64,000 nucleotides of DNA from Sabellastarte sp. h YS-2021 (GCA_964017235.1 OZ024927.1:57045293-57109292); one strand, 5' to 3'; positions 33,860-46,525 are shown, counted from the stretch's first letter. Notes: generated by a model not told the origin, from the sequence alone. Numbers and translations: made by a program.

Positions 33860-34300
33860 AGTACCTCACCAATGCTACCACAAATTGACCACCAGTCTCA
33901 ATGGAGAAGAAGCAGCCCCCATACACTCATCTGCACACGATTAGGCAAATACACTTACTGTCCCCTCATCAAAAAATGGGACACTGTCAAATGTAACTTC
34001 ACCAAAAAGTCATTTAAACCTATAGGCTATAGACTTACCAAAACATGCCAAATGCTGAAATGCATAATGTTGGTGACACAAGTAGGGCACTTAGGAAAAG
34101 GATGTATGAACATAAAGCATCTGTCCTAAAGGATGGACAAATTACCAGCTGCAAATTACACCTGTAACACGTCATTTCACGAATGATGGGCACAGTCACA
34201 AACATATGCAGTTCAGCGTGCTAGAGTGGTGCACACCAAAATTTGATTCTGACAGCACTATTCAAATTGCACTCTCTAGCCCCAATTGGCATCAACCAAA
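33860..34300 (+). pseudogene. Penelope-like element relic with GIY-YIG-type endonuclease region
   Basis: One frame (33,872-34,129) encodes CTRLGKYTYCP and VKCNFTKKSFKPI, the C-terminal connector seen in Penelope-like reverse transcriptases. In a second frame from ~34,070 comes VGDTSRALRKRMYEHKAS, resembling the R...EH part of a GIY-YIG endonuclease. A third segment reads VTRHFTNDGHSHKHMQFSVLE. The three parts are in different frames or split by stops, so it is dead. A host gene with a GIY-YIG fold is the alternative; the reverse transcriptase body is absent. Confidence 0.55.
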
Positions 34301-34419
34301 TGATGTGAATATTTATGGCTATGGCTGTATGACTGTATTGCACTCAGCAGTCTCACCCCTTCTTTCTTCTACAAGGATATGCACATGAACTTACATTTTT
34401 AAAGGGCAAACTGTCTCTA
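34301..34419. other. Short spacer without gene
   Basis: Unique AT-rich DNA between the Penelope-like relic and the MITE; nothing recognisable. Confidence 0.3.
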
Positions 34420-34636
34420 GTGGTGGTGGACCAATTCACGCCCGGGTACCAATTCAGGCCCACCCTAAATTTTCTTGAATATTTGTAAGTTTTCATAGAG
34501 AAGATGTTTACCACATCATAGATAATCATCAAATTGATCATATACATTTGTAATTTACTGTTTAACTGTGATTGTTTTGGATAAATTTAGGGGTGGGTGT
34601 GAATAGGTACACGGGCGTGAATTGGTCCACCACCAC
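34420..34636. mobile_element. 217-bp MITE (TIR GTGGTGGTGGACC), copy 1
   Basis: The inverted ends GTGGTGGTGGACCAATTC and GAATTGGTCCACCACCAC are flanked by TA on both sides, suggesting TA target duplication (Tc1/mariner-like). A second copy in the opposite orientation is at 36,905-37,125. Confidence 0.85.
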
Positions 34637-34638
34637 TA

Positions 34639-35685
34639 AATCTTTTAGGCTTCATAAACCTGCATTTAATCTCTTTGCACGCTTCATCACTGTTTCCATA
34701 AATATCTTTTTAAAAAGGAAACTGAGGCAACTTTACTTTACTTTACCGGTACGGGATCGGCCATGTTTGATAACTGTAGGAAATTGTCAGGGAAATATGA
34801 AATTAAATAAATGCCCCCAACCCCCTTAAATAGTAGGGCGTGGCTGCGCCGTTCCCTAGAAAAGAAGCTACAGTACGGATTGCCGCACTCTAGAACTTTG
34901 TCTTCAGTGCGGTTTCAGTAACAATCGTTTTCATTGGTTAATTAAATTAATCATGTTTGCAGACGAAAAATAGATTGGTTAGCTACTGTGTATATATCCC
35001 CCCATTTGTAAAATATGGCTAGAAATACCGGTCTTAACCTCATATTTCATTAAGTCTGTGTGTGCAAGTACCAGCATTTGATATTCTATTTGTAAAATAT
35101 TGCTGGAAAACTTCAACAGTGGAGGTTTCAGTAACAAATTATTTCATTGGTTAATTAAATTAATCACTTTTGCAGACGAAAAGTAGACTGGTTGCCAAGA
35201 CTTCTGTTTGTAAAATGGTAGAAAATCCATCTGGTCTCATATTTTCTTAAGTCTTCAAGTCTTGTATAAGTGCAAGTAGCCTCATATTTCCTTCACTCCA
35301 TAGGATATTTAGGTTACCAGATTGAACCGCACTCTAGTTAATTTGCTGGAATACGGCAAATGACTGCTGCCGTACTGTAGAATTTCTTCTCGATTGTGGT
35401 GATTTACCGTACTCCAGCCACTTCGTAAATAGTATTCCTGTGTATTACAATTGAAAGAAAAGGATGAAACGGCTAAAAACGTTTAATTATATTATCGCCC
35501 AAATCTCGTACCGGTAAAGTACATAAAAACTAGCCAGGAAACTTAAATTTAACATACACTCTAGATATCTGACTTTATCCACACCTTTCCTATATTTATA
35601 GTATAAATTTTATACCCATGACAGAGGACTTCCAATTTGAATATTAGGATAGAATCCTTTGATAATATTTCCGAGAAAACATAGA
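34639..35685. other. AT-rich region without gene
   Basis: An imperfect repeat of TTTCATTGGTTAATTAAATTAATCA occurs near 34,930 and 35,140 with similar flanks (GCAGACGAAAARTAGAYTGGTT), so part of it is a ~200-bp direct duplication. No coding signal is visible. Confidence 0.4.
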
Positions 35686-36890
35686 CCGAGTTTTCTGTCC
35701 GAAAATATGCCTTTTTAAAACTGATGGATGGCATTTTGGGACAGAGTTCCTCACTACACAAAAAACTTCAATATCTGAAAATTACCGTCCCTTTAAACTT
35801 TAAAATATGCACTTATATGTATTAACAGTATAAAGCATTTAGATGCAGGAACACAATTTTCTGTGTTTGCAGTAGGGCTGTGACAGGTACAAAAAAACGG
35901 CATCGAGTACTCGCCCTCTGAAAACCGGCCCGAATTCGAGTAACCGTGAGATTTAGTTCCCACCATTAGAAGTCTTCTGTAAACAAAATGTCGCTTCCGG
36001 AAACGAAACTTTTGAAGAAAAACGTCCCCTATTTAACCATATATCATAGATTATGGAGTAAATTATAGGTTTTCAAGCGAAAACAACAACTTTAATTGAT
36101 GTTATGTGACAGAAATGCTGAAATGCAGTATATTATACATAAACGTTTCATTACGTGGGCGATAATATAATATCTCGCGAGTAACCGAGTACTTAAAATG
36201 GACTCGAGTACAAGCCAAGATCGCCTCGTACACCGAGGCTCGAGTACTCGTTCGCAGCCCTAGTTTGCAGCAATAGACACTTTTTCGGAACTTTCTGTTT
36301 GTATAAACAATGATAAAATTTGGCAAGTGAAATATATTTTGGTAAATATATCCATTAACTATGCAAAAAGTTTATTTCTTTTAATGCGGGGCACATCCTT
36401 GTTACTCAAGGTAGACCGATTAATCTGTCTCTCAGCCAATTTTTAAAAGATGGATGTATTGGCGAGAGACAGATGGCATTAGTATGCAAAAAACATAAAC
36501 GTCCTGAAGGGCAACAAGTGGCACACATTCTGACATTAAACCTGTACTAGGCTACCACCTTGAGTGTCAAGGATGTGCCCCGCATTAAAAGAAATAAACT
36601 TTGTGCATAGTTAATGGATATATTTACCAAAATTTATTTCACTTGCCAAATTTTATCATTGTTTATACAAACAGGAAGTGCAGAAAAAGTATCTATATTA
36701 CTGCAAACACAGAAAATTGTGTTCCTGCATCTAAATGCTTTATACTGTTAATACATATAAGTGCATATTTTAAAGTTTAAAGGGACAGTAATTTTTAGAT
36801 ATTGAAGTTTTTTGTGTAGCAAGGAACTCTGTCCCAAAATGCCATCCATCAGTTTTAAAAAGGCATATTTTGGGACAGAAAACTCGGTCT
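35686..36890. repeat. Large imperfect palindrome (arms ~340 bp)
   Basis: The left arm 35,686-36,417 (without the hAT MITE in it) is the inverted copy of 36,550-36,890: GACCGAGTTTTCTGTCC pairs with GGGACAGAAAACTCGGTC, and AATGCGGGGCACATCC with GGATGTGCCCCGCATT. The loop is ~130 bp, and an inverted copy of the loop lies at 37,128-37,270. The right arm is itself bounded by CTACCACCTTGAGT and ACTCAAGGTGGTAG, so the unit may be a fold-back transposon. Confidence 0.85.
35873..36262. mobile_element. hAT-type MITE (TIR TAGGGCTGTGA), 390 bp
   Basis: The ends TAGGGCTGTGACAGG and GTTCGCAGCCCTA are flanked by the exact 8-bp duplication GTTTGCAG (35,865-35,872 and 36,263-36,270). The right palindrome arm has the empty site. 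No coding capacity. Confidence 0.9.
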
Positions 36891-36904
36891 AACTCAAGGT
36901 GGTA

Positions 36905-37125
36905 GTGGTGGTGGACCAATTCACGCCCGGGTACGTACCAATTCACGCCCACCCCTAAATTTATCCAAAACAATCACAGTTAAACAATAAATTACAAATG
37001 TAAATGAGCCATTAGATGATTATCAATGATGTGGTAAACACCTTCTCTATGAAAAATAATAAATCTTCAAGAAAATTGAGGGTGGGCGTGAATTGGTACC
37101 CGGGCGTGAATTGGTCCACCACCAC
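36905..37125. mobile_element. 221-bp MITE (TIR GTGGTGGTGGACC), copy 2
   Basis: Same family as 34,420-34,636, inverted in its interior. TA flanks are present on both sides. It lies between the right arm of the palindrome and the inverted copy of its loop. Confidence 0.85.
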
Positions 37126-37127
37126 TA

Positions 37128-37678
37128 GCGTAGTACATGTTTAATGTCAGGATGTGTGCCACTTGTTGCCCTTCATGACGCTTATGTTTTTTGCATACTA
37201 ATGCCATCTGTCTCTCGCCAATACATCAATCTTTTAAAAATTGGCTGAGAGACAGATTAATCGGTCTACAGTAGAGAAAACAGTACGTATGCATATATCT
37301 CAAAACTTAGTGTCACTAAAAGATTGGTGTAAGAAAAACTGGGGTACCCATAATTTTTGTTATGACAACATATATTTATTATTTAACTGTTTGGCAAGTG
37401 CCGGGGTATTTACAGTTGGGTGGCGCGTCCTAGGTCAACGAGTTTTATCAAGACTATTTTCAGTGTTAGGCTCTTTTTAACATTTGTAACTAGAAAATTT
37501 TTTTCGGAGCGTGTCTCTTTTGATTTGAATAACAATATTTTTCAACTACTCTAAATATTTACCCATCTTAAATTATCACAACTGAGATAATTCCAAAAGT
37601 TTACGATTTATCAACTTTTTGATAGTTTTCTTCCTACTGAAAAGAGGTTCTTTACAAAGTCGTAAAATAAGACAGTAA
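37128..37678. other. Inverted copy of the palindrome loop, then unique DNA
   Basis: 37,128-37,270 is the reverse complement of 36,411-36,550. The remaining ~400 bp is unique AT-rich DNA without a gene. Confidence 0.5.
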
Positions 37679-38109
37679 TGCTGCGTTCTTACCGGCCGTA
37701 AACACGACTTCACAGCCTGTAAATTTGTCAAGAACGGTCTCACAGGTGGTATATACCACTGGTGAGTTGGGTGTCACCAGAAACTTTCCAAACTTTGACC
37801 TTCACCTCTAGTGACAACAAAGATGCAGAATACATGTGCTTTTGTTATAAAAAAACCTGCTAAATGAACTGTTTCGGTACTCGGAATTTTGATAAATAAC
37901 CTCAGAAAACAAATAACGAATGAAATATATATCTTTTGTATGGTGGATAGCGAAGTATTGTGATTTCTTTTATTTCTTTCTCTTTGTCATTTGTGTTTGT
38001 TTACATCCACACATAAACACACCAGCGGTAAATTGTGAAGAACGGTCAAAACTTTCCACTGGTGGGTACCAACTCACAGGTCGTGTGCACGGGCTCTCTG
38101 AACGCAGCA
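37679..38109. mobile_element. Harbinger-like MITE, 431 bp
   Basis: The ends TGCTGCGTTC and GAACGCAGCA are flanked by TAA on both sides (37,676-37,678 and 38,110-38,112), the 3-bp TWA duplication typical of PIF/Harbinger. Inner inverted similarity (AAGAACGGTC, ACTTTCCA) extends the ends imperfectly. Confidence 0.75.
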
Positions 38110-38299
38110 TAAACATGCAACATCTGATTTTATTTTTCCAAAACGAGGGTTTTTTGATCTAGTGGTGTCGTATCCTCAGAACAAAATTATAAAAAAATAG
38201 TTGTAATATATCACGCTAAACTGATTAAACATATTTTAAAACCTTGATATCTACAGAAAACCATGTATTTAAAAAGGCAACTGAGCAGGAAAGTGACTA

Positions 38300-38560
38300 T
38301 AAGAAGGAGCTTCCAAGAAAGTTTTTAATTTTATTTCTAAAACCAGATACAGTGAGATGTAACCAGATACTTTGAGAAAGCTTATTCAATTCAAGAGGTG
38401 CTGCGAAAAGAAATCAGAGTCTGCCATTATTCATCAGGTTGAGCGAATCAAAGGGAATTTTGTCTGGTAAGGCTGCTAGACTCAATTACTGAAAACAGGT
38501 GGGGTAAACCTATTTTGTGGCTGCAAATAATAAGATACAGTATAAATGTTGGAAAAGCAG
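38300..38560 (-). pseudogene. LINE relic, C-terminal piece
   Basis: The minus strand reads an APLELNKL-like block followed by an FRNKIKNFL-like C-terminus (about 38,410-38,320), as at the end of CR1/L2-type LINE ORFs. It is very short and degenerate, and is likely the 3' end of the relic at 40,085-40,880, separated by insertion. Confidence 0.5.
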
Positions 38561-40084
38561 ACAATGAGATTTTCTTAAGTATAGCAAAACATAATCAAAA
38601 TCATAAGTAGTAGTTTATGAAATTCTTATGTACAAACTCGTGTGACATTTAATATTGTATTTGACCTTCACATGAAAGATGATTAACAAAACACTGGAGT
38701 TGCACATTTACTCCAATAACCACTATACATCCAGCCTTCTCAGTAGATAAAAGTGCTACAAACATATTTACGCTTTAATTCTACTTAAATATGTTTGTTG
38801 ACTGACATTTTTTCTTCTTCAATTGATTTTTTTTAAATTTTTTTTTACTGTTTCATATTTCTCTAAGAGATTTCTCTTGAAGTTAGGGATGTGATGAGTA
38901 CAAAAAGTTCAGGTTGAGTACTTGTTCATCATTACAAGACTGGTATTCTGGTACTTGCTCTATTTATTAAGTTCCACATTCACAATTGTTGTGTTTTTGT
39001 AAAGGCTAAACAAAAAGAAGTAAAAAATATTATGAAAAACATTTATAAAATTCTATTTAAAGTAATAGATGTATTGTAGAATTGACAATACAATGAAAAC
39101 AAAATGAGATCAATATCTTTTTGTGGACTTTTTGGCCTTATTGTCAGCTGAAATGTATCTGATCAAGTACACAAATGCAAAATTTATTTTTGAGTACTTG
39201 ATAATTCCTCCATGCTGAATGAGTATTCAGTACTTGAAGTATTTAATGTTTTCATTATTTCATCAGAAATTGACACTTACTGAAACAAAGCCTATATATA
39301 TGCCATGACAGAATTCTAGCCTGGTACAATTCAGATTCTATTGGTACAAACTCTAAGTGAACTTTTTGTGCCAATATATTGTAGAAAGTTTAATTGCAGC
39401 TTTTGCTGGTAAAATTTCAAAATGCACAGAATCACAATGCACTTGAACTAGAAAATATAAACCAACCATTGCCTAAACTGCCATAGTTCAAATTATGCCA
39501 GATTGAACCTTTTACCAATCAGGTAGAAATTGCAATTTGGTTGAATTTCAAATTCAACAAAATATGAACATGGTCAAAGTGTAATTGAACATATCTGGCA
39601 CAGATACTTATGTTACACAAACATATAACAATGAGATATCACAACATATCGAGTATGGAAGTTTATATTACATAAACAAAAAAAAATTAGGTAACTTAAA
39701 CATTCAATTAAAGTTTTGAACATTTATTTTGTTACTTTGTGTTCAAATAATTCATTGTATTATGGGTCAGTTTTCTGTTTCCAGCACTTTCTAAGTTGGA
39801 TAATAACTTCAGAATTCAATATGGATCAGAAACACAGTTTACAAGTTATTTCAGCAGCATTTAAAAAGCAAAATATGAATTAAACTGGAAAAGAAAAAGA
39901 AAATATTTGCATCTCCCAGAAAAAGTACAAAAACAAATAGTTGATATTTTGAATTCTGAAAAAGGTAAAAAAATGATTCTGGTGCGTATTTTAAGTACTT
40001 GAGTGACAAACATTTTAAAATTGAAAAATAAAAAAGCTCTAAGAAGGCAGGCCTGACATAAACTTAGTACATCACTATTATATG
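38561..40084. other. AT-rich region without gene
   Basis: There are many ACTTGA/GAGTAC motifs near 38,890-39,250 (GATGAGTACAAAAAGTTCAG...GAGTATTCAGTACTTGAAG), which may be a degenerate hAT MITE. No coding frame has recognisable motifs. Confidence 0.35.
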
Positions 40085-40880
40085 AATTTTGTCAAAGGTG
40101 ACACCAAGATTCCTTACCTTATTTCATTGTAATAGACCATTGTCAAAAAAATTTCATACTCTCCCAAATATTTTCACTGCCTGTGGTTTAAATGTTATAA
40201 ACTTTGTTTTATCTGTGTTAAGTTTGAGTTTAACATTACACATGCATGATTGTAAACCTCGGGGTTTTTGCAAATTCAGCATGCCAGGGGTAAAATTCAT
40301 GACATCAACAGCAACATATATTTGAGTCTAATCTGCATATAGGTGATTTACATTTAAATCTGCAATAATATTGCTGAGGGAAGTGGTGTACATTACACAG
40401 TTTACAAGTGTCATTGCCTTAAGGACTGGTAATAAAAGAAAGCCTTGAGGAACACCATCGGTAAGTAAATACAGCAGATGTATTGTCACCAAATTTGACC
40501 ATTTATTGTTCATGGAGTACTTTATCCAAAACAAGGCAGTGCAATCACATCTCAAAGTAGATGAGAATACTGATGAAGAAGACAAGTTTGATCTGAGTAG
40601 GTAATTTTAAAACCAAAAAAATTGCCAAATGTAATAAAAAGGTATAGATAGACAGATAAAGTGTGCTTATTCCTTTTCCCCTAAGTTTTTGATTCTATTT
40701 TCACCTTTTATGTTGGTATAGTAGTTACATTTTTGACTGTAATGGCAAGTATTTGTGGAAATTTCCAGTAACAATATGTCTGTCAAACATGTTATCATGA
40801 CTAGCTCATTAAAACTTACAGTTTCATTTCTAGTTGACTGTACACATTGTAAGTTTAGTGATAACATTACATTAATCAGT
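40085..40880 (-). pseudogene. LINE reverse transcriptase relic
   Basis: The minus strand contains a GVPQG block near 40,450, then TTSLSNIIADLNVNHLYAD near 40,330-40,385 (the YADD box), and a weak KCNYYTN linker similarity near 40,720. It is heavily decayed, with several stops, and has the same general type as the relic at 26,786-29,060. Confidence 0.7.
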
Positions 40881-41576
40881 CAATGGGTATTTGTGTCATC
40901 GTAATATGATATTGCAGGAACAGACCTGGAACTAGCATTTTGATAAGTGTGTTACATGACTATGTTTGGAAAGCAATGCGGCCACCATTTAATTTAAATG
41001 GGATGTGGATGCAAAGACTAACGTTAAAGGTGGAATTTTTTTAATTTATTGTTCATGTGACATCAGCAAGGATTAACATCAGCCAATTGATTAATTTATA
41101 TCTTACAAAGATGACAGTGGCTAGATAACAGTTAACACTTACAAAAAACATATAAAGTGTTTCACAGGTTTCATAAGATAAAAAGTTTATACACAATACA
41201 AAAGAGAGGAAGCTGTAAAAGCTGAAACCTAAAATGTTAATTGGCTTCTAAATTATAGCTTAAATGTAGAAAAAAATGTTCCTTATTATAGCAAAAGTAT
41301 AAGTATATAGAGTTTATAACACTTTGCTATTGTGCACCCCATTATACAACTTGTTATCTGTAATAATGCTTTAACTCAAACTGTTACCAGAAAAAAAGTA
41401 CTTTCATTAAATGGATTTTTCAAATATTAAGCCATTGTCACACAGCTACAATCGGTTTGATTGAACACAATACATTTTAAAGATTGAGAGTCATTCACAA
41501 AGCTTGTGGATATACCAAAACAAAGATTAGATCTTCATTGATATTTTTAGTTTTGACTTAATTTAGTTCTAGAACA
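40881..41576. other. AT-rich region without gene
   Basis: Unique low-GC DNA; nothing recognisable on either strand. Confidence 0.35.
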
Positions 41577-44205
41577 AACTAGAAAAGGGTTTTTGCTAAC
41601 AAAAACGAGTGGCCCGGATGGAGACTTGAGTTAATAAAGCTGTAATAAAACTATTAGTTGCAATATTAGACTGTAAGCAGAATGTGAGCTTTATTGTGTG
41701 TTTCATACAGTGGTATATTTTATGAAAAGAATATTTCATTTTTGCTGTAAATTTGGAATCGTAAATGTTGTTTATCTTTGAGGCATTTTATGCCTCTGAA
41801 AATTCATTGCTATTTAATATTTTTATAAGATAAATATGTTTAAGATAATCGTATTTGTGATATCCTTTATTGTTCCATTGCAAATAAAAATACACACAGT
41901 CATGTTTTCAGATATTATTGTTAACATGTTTAATTCACATATGACTCTATATCTGAATATCATGAAATCCCAAGGTTTTCACCTATTATTAAGGTTTTTT
42001 CTATTCTTTCAAAACAGACAAGGCATTCTTTCCACAAGGTTCTACTTCCATTAACCTAAAGATAAATGTCCTTGTTTGAATTGTTTACCCCCCAAAAGAT
42101 TTACTGTAAGCATATCCCTTGATGAAAAGAAATGAATACATCTCGATATCCCTTATCAACCTTTTCACTCAGTGTGCAGATATGTTATGCAACACACAGA
42201 TATTAACACACAAAGCACAGTGGGGTATCAGTGAGTGACTGGGACATGCCATGAATCTGCCTCCAGATAGATATCACACAAAAGCAAGTACAGAGTTTGG
42301 AGGAGAAACAAAAAGAGAACTCATTCATTTTCAATTAGCTGGAGATACATAAAATACTGTACAAGAAAAACTGTTTATGAGAAAATGTTTTTTTCCAGTC
42401 ATCTTATCTACATTTGACCAATTTACATAGTGTATGTGAATAAGTAGCTAGATCAACAACTCCCGCTGCTAAACAAAAGCTGATTAATTAAAGCTTTTTT
42501 CCCCCAAAAAGGAAAAGTCATATCCAAACAATTCCACAAGAATGGAATCAGAAGAATGTGGGAAGTTTTTAAAATGCCTAAAATTGGGAATTTATATTAT
42601 ATGAACAGTGATCAGCTGCAATATATTAATAACCACATCTTAATAACCATATCACCACATCATTTTTCTTTGAAGATGCCATAACTTCAAAAACACTAAG
42701 AGGTTAGCTTTGCCAGACAACATAAATTTTGTTTTAAGTATATATGTGGCAGGTATGGTTTTAAAAAGTCTTAAAATAAATGAGGTGGGAGTAAAAAACT
42801 ATATATTTATTATGTTAAGATGGCCAAAATCTCTTAAATACAGGAATTGTAAGTAAAAAGGTCATTAAAAATCTTCCTTAAGCTTAATCAATGTGTTAAG
42901 TTGAACTGATGTCATTGAACAGTGAGTCAGTTGGGAGCTGAAAACCCTCATTTTACTTCAAGATGGCCATGACTGTACCAGCATTGGAACTCCAATGTGG
43001 AAAGAAAATAAAAATGTCCCTATTGTCATCTTTAATAAGTGTGCAAAATTTAACTGAGGTGAGCTGAACAATACGATAGCTGGAAATTAAAAACACCATA
43101 ATTTCACTGCAAGGTGGCCATAACTTCATTCATACTGGGACTTTAAGGTGACCATAAAATAAGAATGTCCCTTTTGTCATCCTTTATAAGTGCATAAAAT
43201 TTTAGCTGAGGTCAGTTGAACAATAAGATAGCTGAAGGCTGAAAACTTCCTGTTTTCACTGTAAGGTGACCATAACTTCATGCATATTGCGACTTTAAGG
43301 TGACCATAAAATGAGAATGTCCCTTCTGCCAACCTTTATAAATATGCCAAGTTTTATTTTAAAAATTTAAACATTAACTGTACTAAGGGTTGAAAAACCC
43401 TACATTTGAAGTTTAAGATGGCCATAAAATCATTAATATTTAAATCATAAGGTAGTAAGAGTCTTCTTTTGATCTACTTCAATATCAATATACATTAGAC
43501 ATGGAAAAAGGGGCCAGATGGCTTTATTCCATTTTTTTTTACTTTAGGGGGTCATAGCTCCAACTATATTAACAGTTTAGGGTCACCACAAAGTCAGGAT
43601 AATCTTTTAGAAAACTTTAATATGTATGCCAAGTTTGGTTGAAAAAAGTGAAAAACTAAGTGAACTGGAAGGGTAAAACCCCCTTTTTGACATTAAGGTG
43701 ATCTTAAGATTGTAGATACATGGCTAAAACTTTGACATGTGACAGATTATCAAAAAGTAGCTGAATAAGTTATTCCAAGTAAACGCTGAAATCCTGACCG
43801 TTTTTGAGATACAGACCAAGTACCTATTTTAAAAACTTTACGAAAATAAAACACCTCTTATTCAGGCATCTATGGTTTGATTGATCAGAAAATCCTTTCC
43901 ACCATGTGTATTTAGGTCTAGAATGTACCTGATAAATTTTATAGCACAGGTGATTGTTTTTTTCTGAAACACGATGACGGGGTGTTTTTGAAAAATGATT
44001 GAGGTTACTTTAAGTAAAGCTTAAGATCTCTGCAGAGTATCCCAAAAATGTTCCATTCCCTATATTTTTAAAGAAAGTTAAGAAGAAAAGAAAAATTTGA
44101 AAGCCCAAGAAGTTATTCAAGGGAGACCATAATGGGGCGGCGGCAGTGATCAGTCGAACTTACATGAAAACAAATAAGCGCCCCTGACGGGCTGCTTAAT
44201 TACAG
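41577..44205. mobile_element. Family C non-autonomous element, copy 2
   Basis: It starts AACTAGAAAAGGGTTTTTGC with a TTTTTGCTAACAAAAA stem. Its right half (42,650-44,205) aligns with 10,080-11,290: AAGGTGACCATAACTTCAT repeats, GTCCCTTTTGTCATCC, and GTTTGATTGATCAGAAAATC. It ends in the hairpin AAGCGCCCC TGAC GGGCTGCTT at about 44,177-44,200. No ORF with motifs is seen. Confidence 0.7.
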
Positions 44206-46364
44206 TTAAATAATTTAAGAAATCAAACACTCTTTCACTCATGACTACAAATACCATGTACTATGTTGGAAGTTTTTATGTATAGCATCACTTTTTTTGC
44301 ATCTACCAATATTAATTTTCCTTTTGATTGTAATCATCACACTTAATAATCTGTTCTCTGATCAATCATACATACAAAGTCCAAAAAAAAATTGCAGTAA
44401 ATTTCAAACTTAATCTTCTATTAGCTTATATCATACTTGACATACAATAGCCTTGGTACAGCAACAGATTGTTCCACTGAAAGGGATTGTGTAGTGTAAA
44501 TCCCAGCAAAACTACAGGTCCTTAACCATGCACATGTAGCCATCCAAGCATTTATGCTGCCACAAGAATTCCCTGGGTGCACTAAAATGATGAGGAATGG
44601 CAGGAATTCCCTCTCAGTCAGGTAACATATTAGCTATTAACGTTTAATAAAAAAATCCTGTTTCATTATAGCCATAAACTCTTACCTGACCAACAATAGC
44701 CACAATAATTACGAAACAGATAGTTTGGAAGCTTGCTGTAGACTGAAACTTTGGTGTTTTATATTCCATTTAATAAGACCCCAAGGGCCACCAGTTTACC
44801 ATTGGAGGAGCAGGGGCTGTATTCACTAAACCTCCTATATTTTTAAGGTCCCTTTATTAAAGGAAGGTGGAAAAATTTTTTTGGTAAGGTAACATTTAAA
44901 ATGCTATTCACTAAACCTCCTTTATGATTTCCTTATGAAAGGAAACTAAATAGAGGATCCTTTGTTAAAGGAATATAAACACACATATATCTGTGACGTA
45001 ATATAAACTAGTGTTTGTCCTTTGGATGTTTTTTTGCCCGCACACTTCAGTTTCAAGTTGGACATTTTCTGAAGAAAGGAGATATACAGGTATGTATTCT
45101 TTGTTTGAAAAGTTGTATTTTACAGTAAAGTTGCAATTTTCTCCTTGGAAGAGTAACTTAATATGTGAAAGTTGCAGAATTGATGTTTCATCAATTATCG
45201 CCCATTACTGAACAGCCCATAGTAGGTAGTGCATGTACATAATGTAAAGTGGTTATTTGAATATCTGCAGATAAGAAGTGTCAAATCTCTGAATAAGCAA
45301 CATATTTGCACATCTGTTTAAATTCACTGAAGAGAAGTTTTTGTTTATCTAAATGATTCAGACCGGCAGCACATTACAGATGCACACCAACTCTTTGTTT
45401 TTCTTTGGCGTAGTTTTCATGTCACATTTAATGGTAATACAGCTTAATGCAAGTGTCAAGCAATTACACACGTAGGTCATGGCTTTTTTATAAATATTAC
45501 AGTTCAAATGTACATTCTTGTAAACACAGCCAAAGAAATTAATCCAACAGAAAATGCATATAATGCAATTTTCCTGCAGTCCAAATCTTTTCAGATGGAA
45601 AAGTACATCCACAGACATTATATGAACAGTTCAGTCCACTGAAGTAGCCTTCTTTTAGGCGTATACTTGTACCATATCTTTTTCAAACATGTACACAAGT
45701 CTTTTTATTCATGAAGCACTCTTACTTATGAGGATGTACAAAACCAATGTCAAACCAAGTCTCTGTTTTTGTTGTATGCTGGTGTATAAAGATGGTTCAT
45801 TTATGGAAGAGTACAATCCACAAAGTTAATCTGCTGGAAGTTTATTATGTATATTTTCTTAATGTAAAGATAACCTTAAGCCTTAAGAAAGGCCACACAA
45901 TCCAACAACATAGATGTACAAAGCTCAGCACACATAGTTTTGTTTTGACAATTTTTTTTTTGGTATCCAACCAATGCTGCATCTCTATTGTTGCTTTTCA
46001 GTAGCATTGACAATAACCTCTATTTTTTCTTTAAATTAAAAATGTCTCTTTAAAGTTTCACATTGACAATGCTTTAATTAAAATATCCTCTTATGAATGT
46101 AATGCAAGTAAATGCTTGCACAACTGAAGTTAGAAATGCTTTCTAAAGTTCTGTTTATTTACAAAACAAATTCTTCAAATATTCCTTTTTTTATTCCTTC
46201 TTTTCCAAATATTCATGATATATGTGTGTTAATTGCGTTGTTAGATGTAACATTTTTATTGCTGAATTTATATTTATTTGTCAACACTACTGCAAAATAA
46301 ATAATTTGAAGAAATAGAGACTCACATAAACAATGAAATATTTCTTTCAAATCCAGAATTCATT
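44206..46364. other. Unique AT-rich region with possible MITE fragment
   Basis: GGGGCTGTATTCACTAAACC at 44,813 followed by CTATTCACTAAACCTCC at 44,902 resembles a Harbinger/ISL2EU terminus, but no matching opposite end was found. The small open frames at 45,011-45,211, 45,358-45,618 and 45,747-46,004 show no motif. Confidence 0.35.
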
Positions 46365-46525
46365 ATTGAAGATGAAAAAGGCAAACGAAGATGTCCTTAA
46401 TGGACCTATCAAGAAGTACTCTGCCTCCTTGAAGCAATAGGGGACAGCTATACAACACTGGTGGGAAAACTGAGTTGTAAGGTCACAAAGAAAGACAAAG
46501 AGATGCTGTAGCTAAAAATAAGTGA
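46365..46525 (+). pseudogene. Myb/SANT-like DNA-binding domain relic
   Basis: One plus frame reads a KRRC...WTYQEVLCLLEAIGD block and LVGKLSCKVTKKDKEM, ending LKISER. Trp-Thr, the EVLxLLEAI helix and a KxxKexxWxxI-like third helix fit the Myb/SANT-like domain common in Harbinger accessory proteins and in NAIF1-type proteins. Two stops (one near the first Trp, one replacing the last Trp) break it. GAAAGGTTAGTA after it could be a splice donor. A degenerate transposon gene is the likeliest source. Confidence 0.45.

Noticed and set aside
36102..36326. A 74-codon minus frame across the hAT MITE
   Set aside because: It spans the MITE border and the palindrome arm, so it cannot be an ancestral gene.
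44811..44960. A complete Harbinger/ISL2EU element beginning with GGGGCTGTATTCACTAAACC
   Set aside because: No inverted end or target duplication could be found within the following several kb; noted only as a possible fragment.
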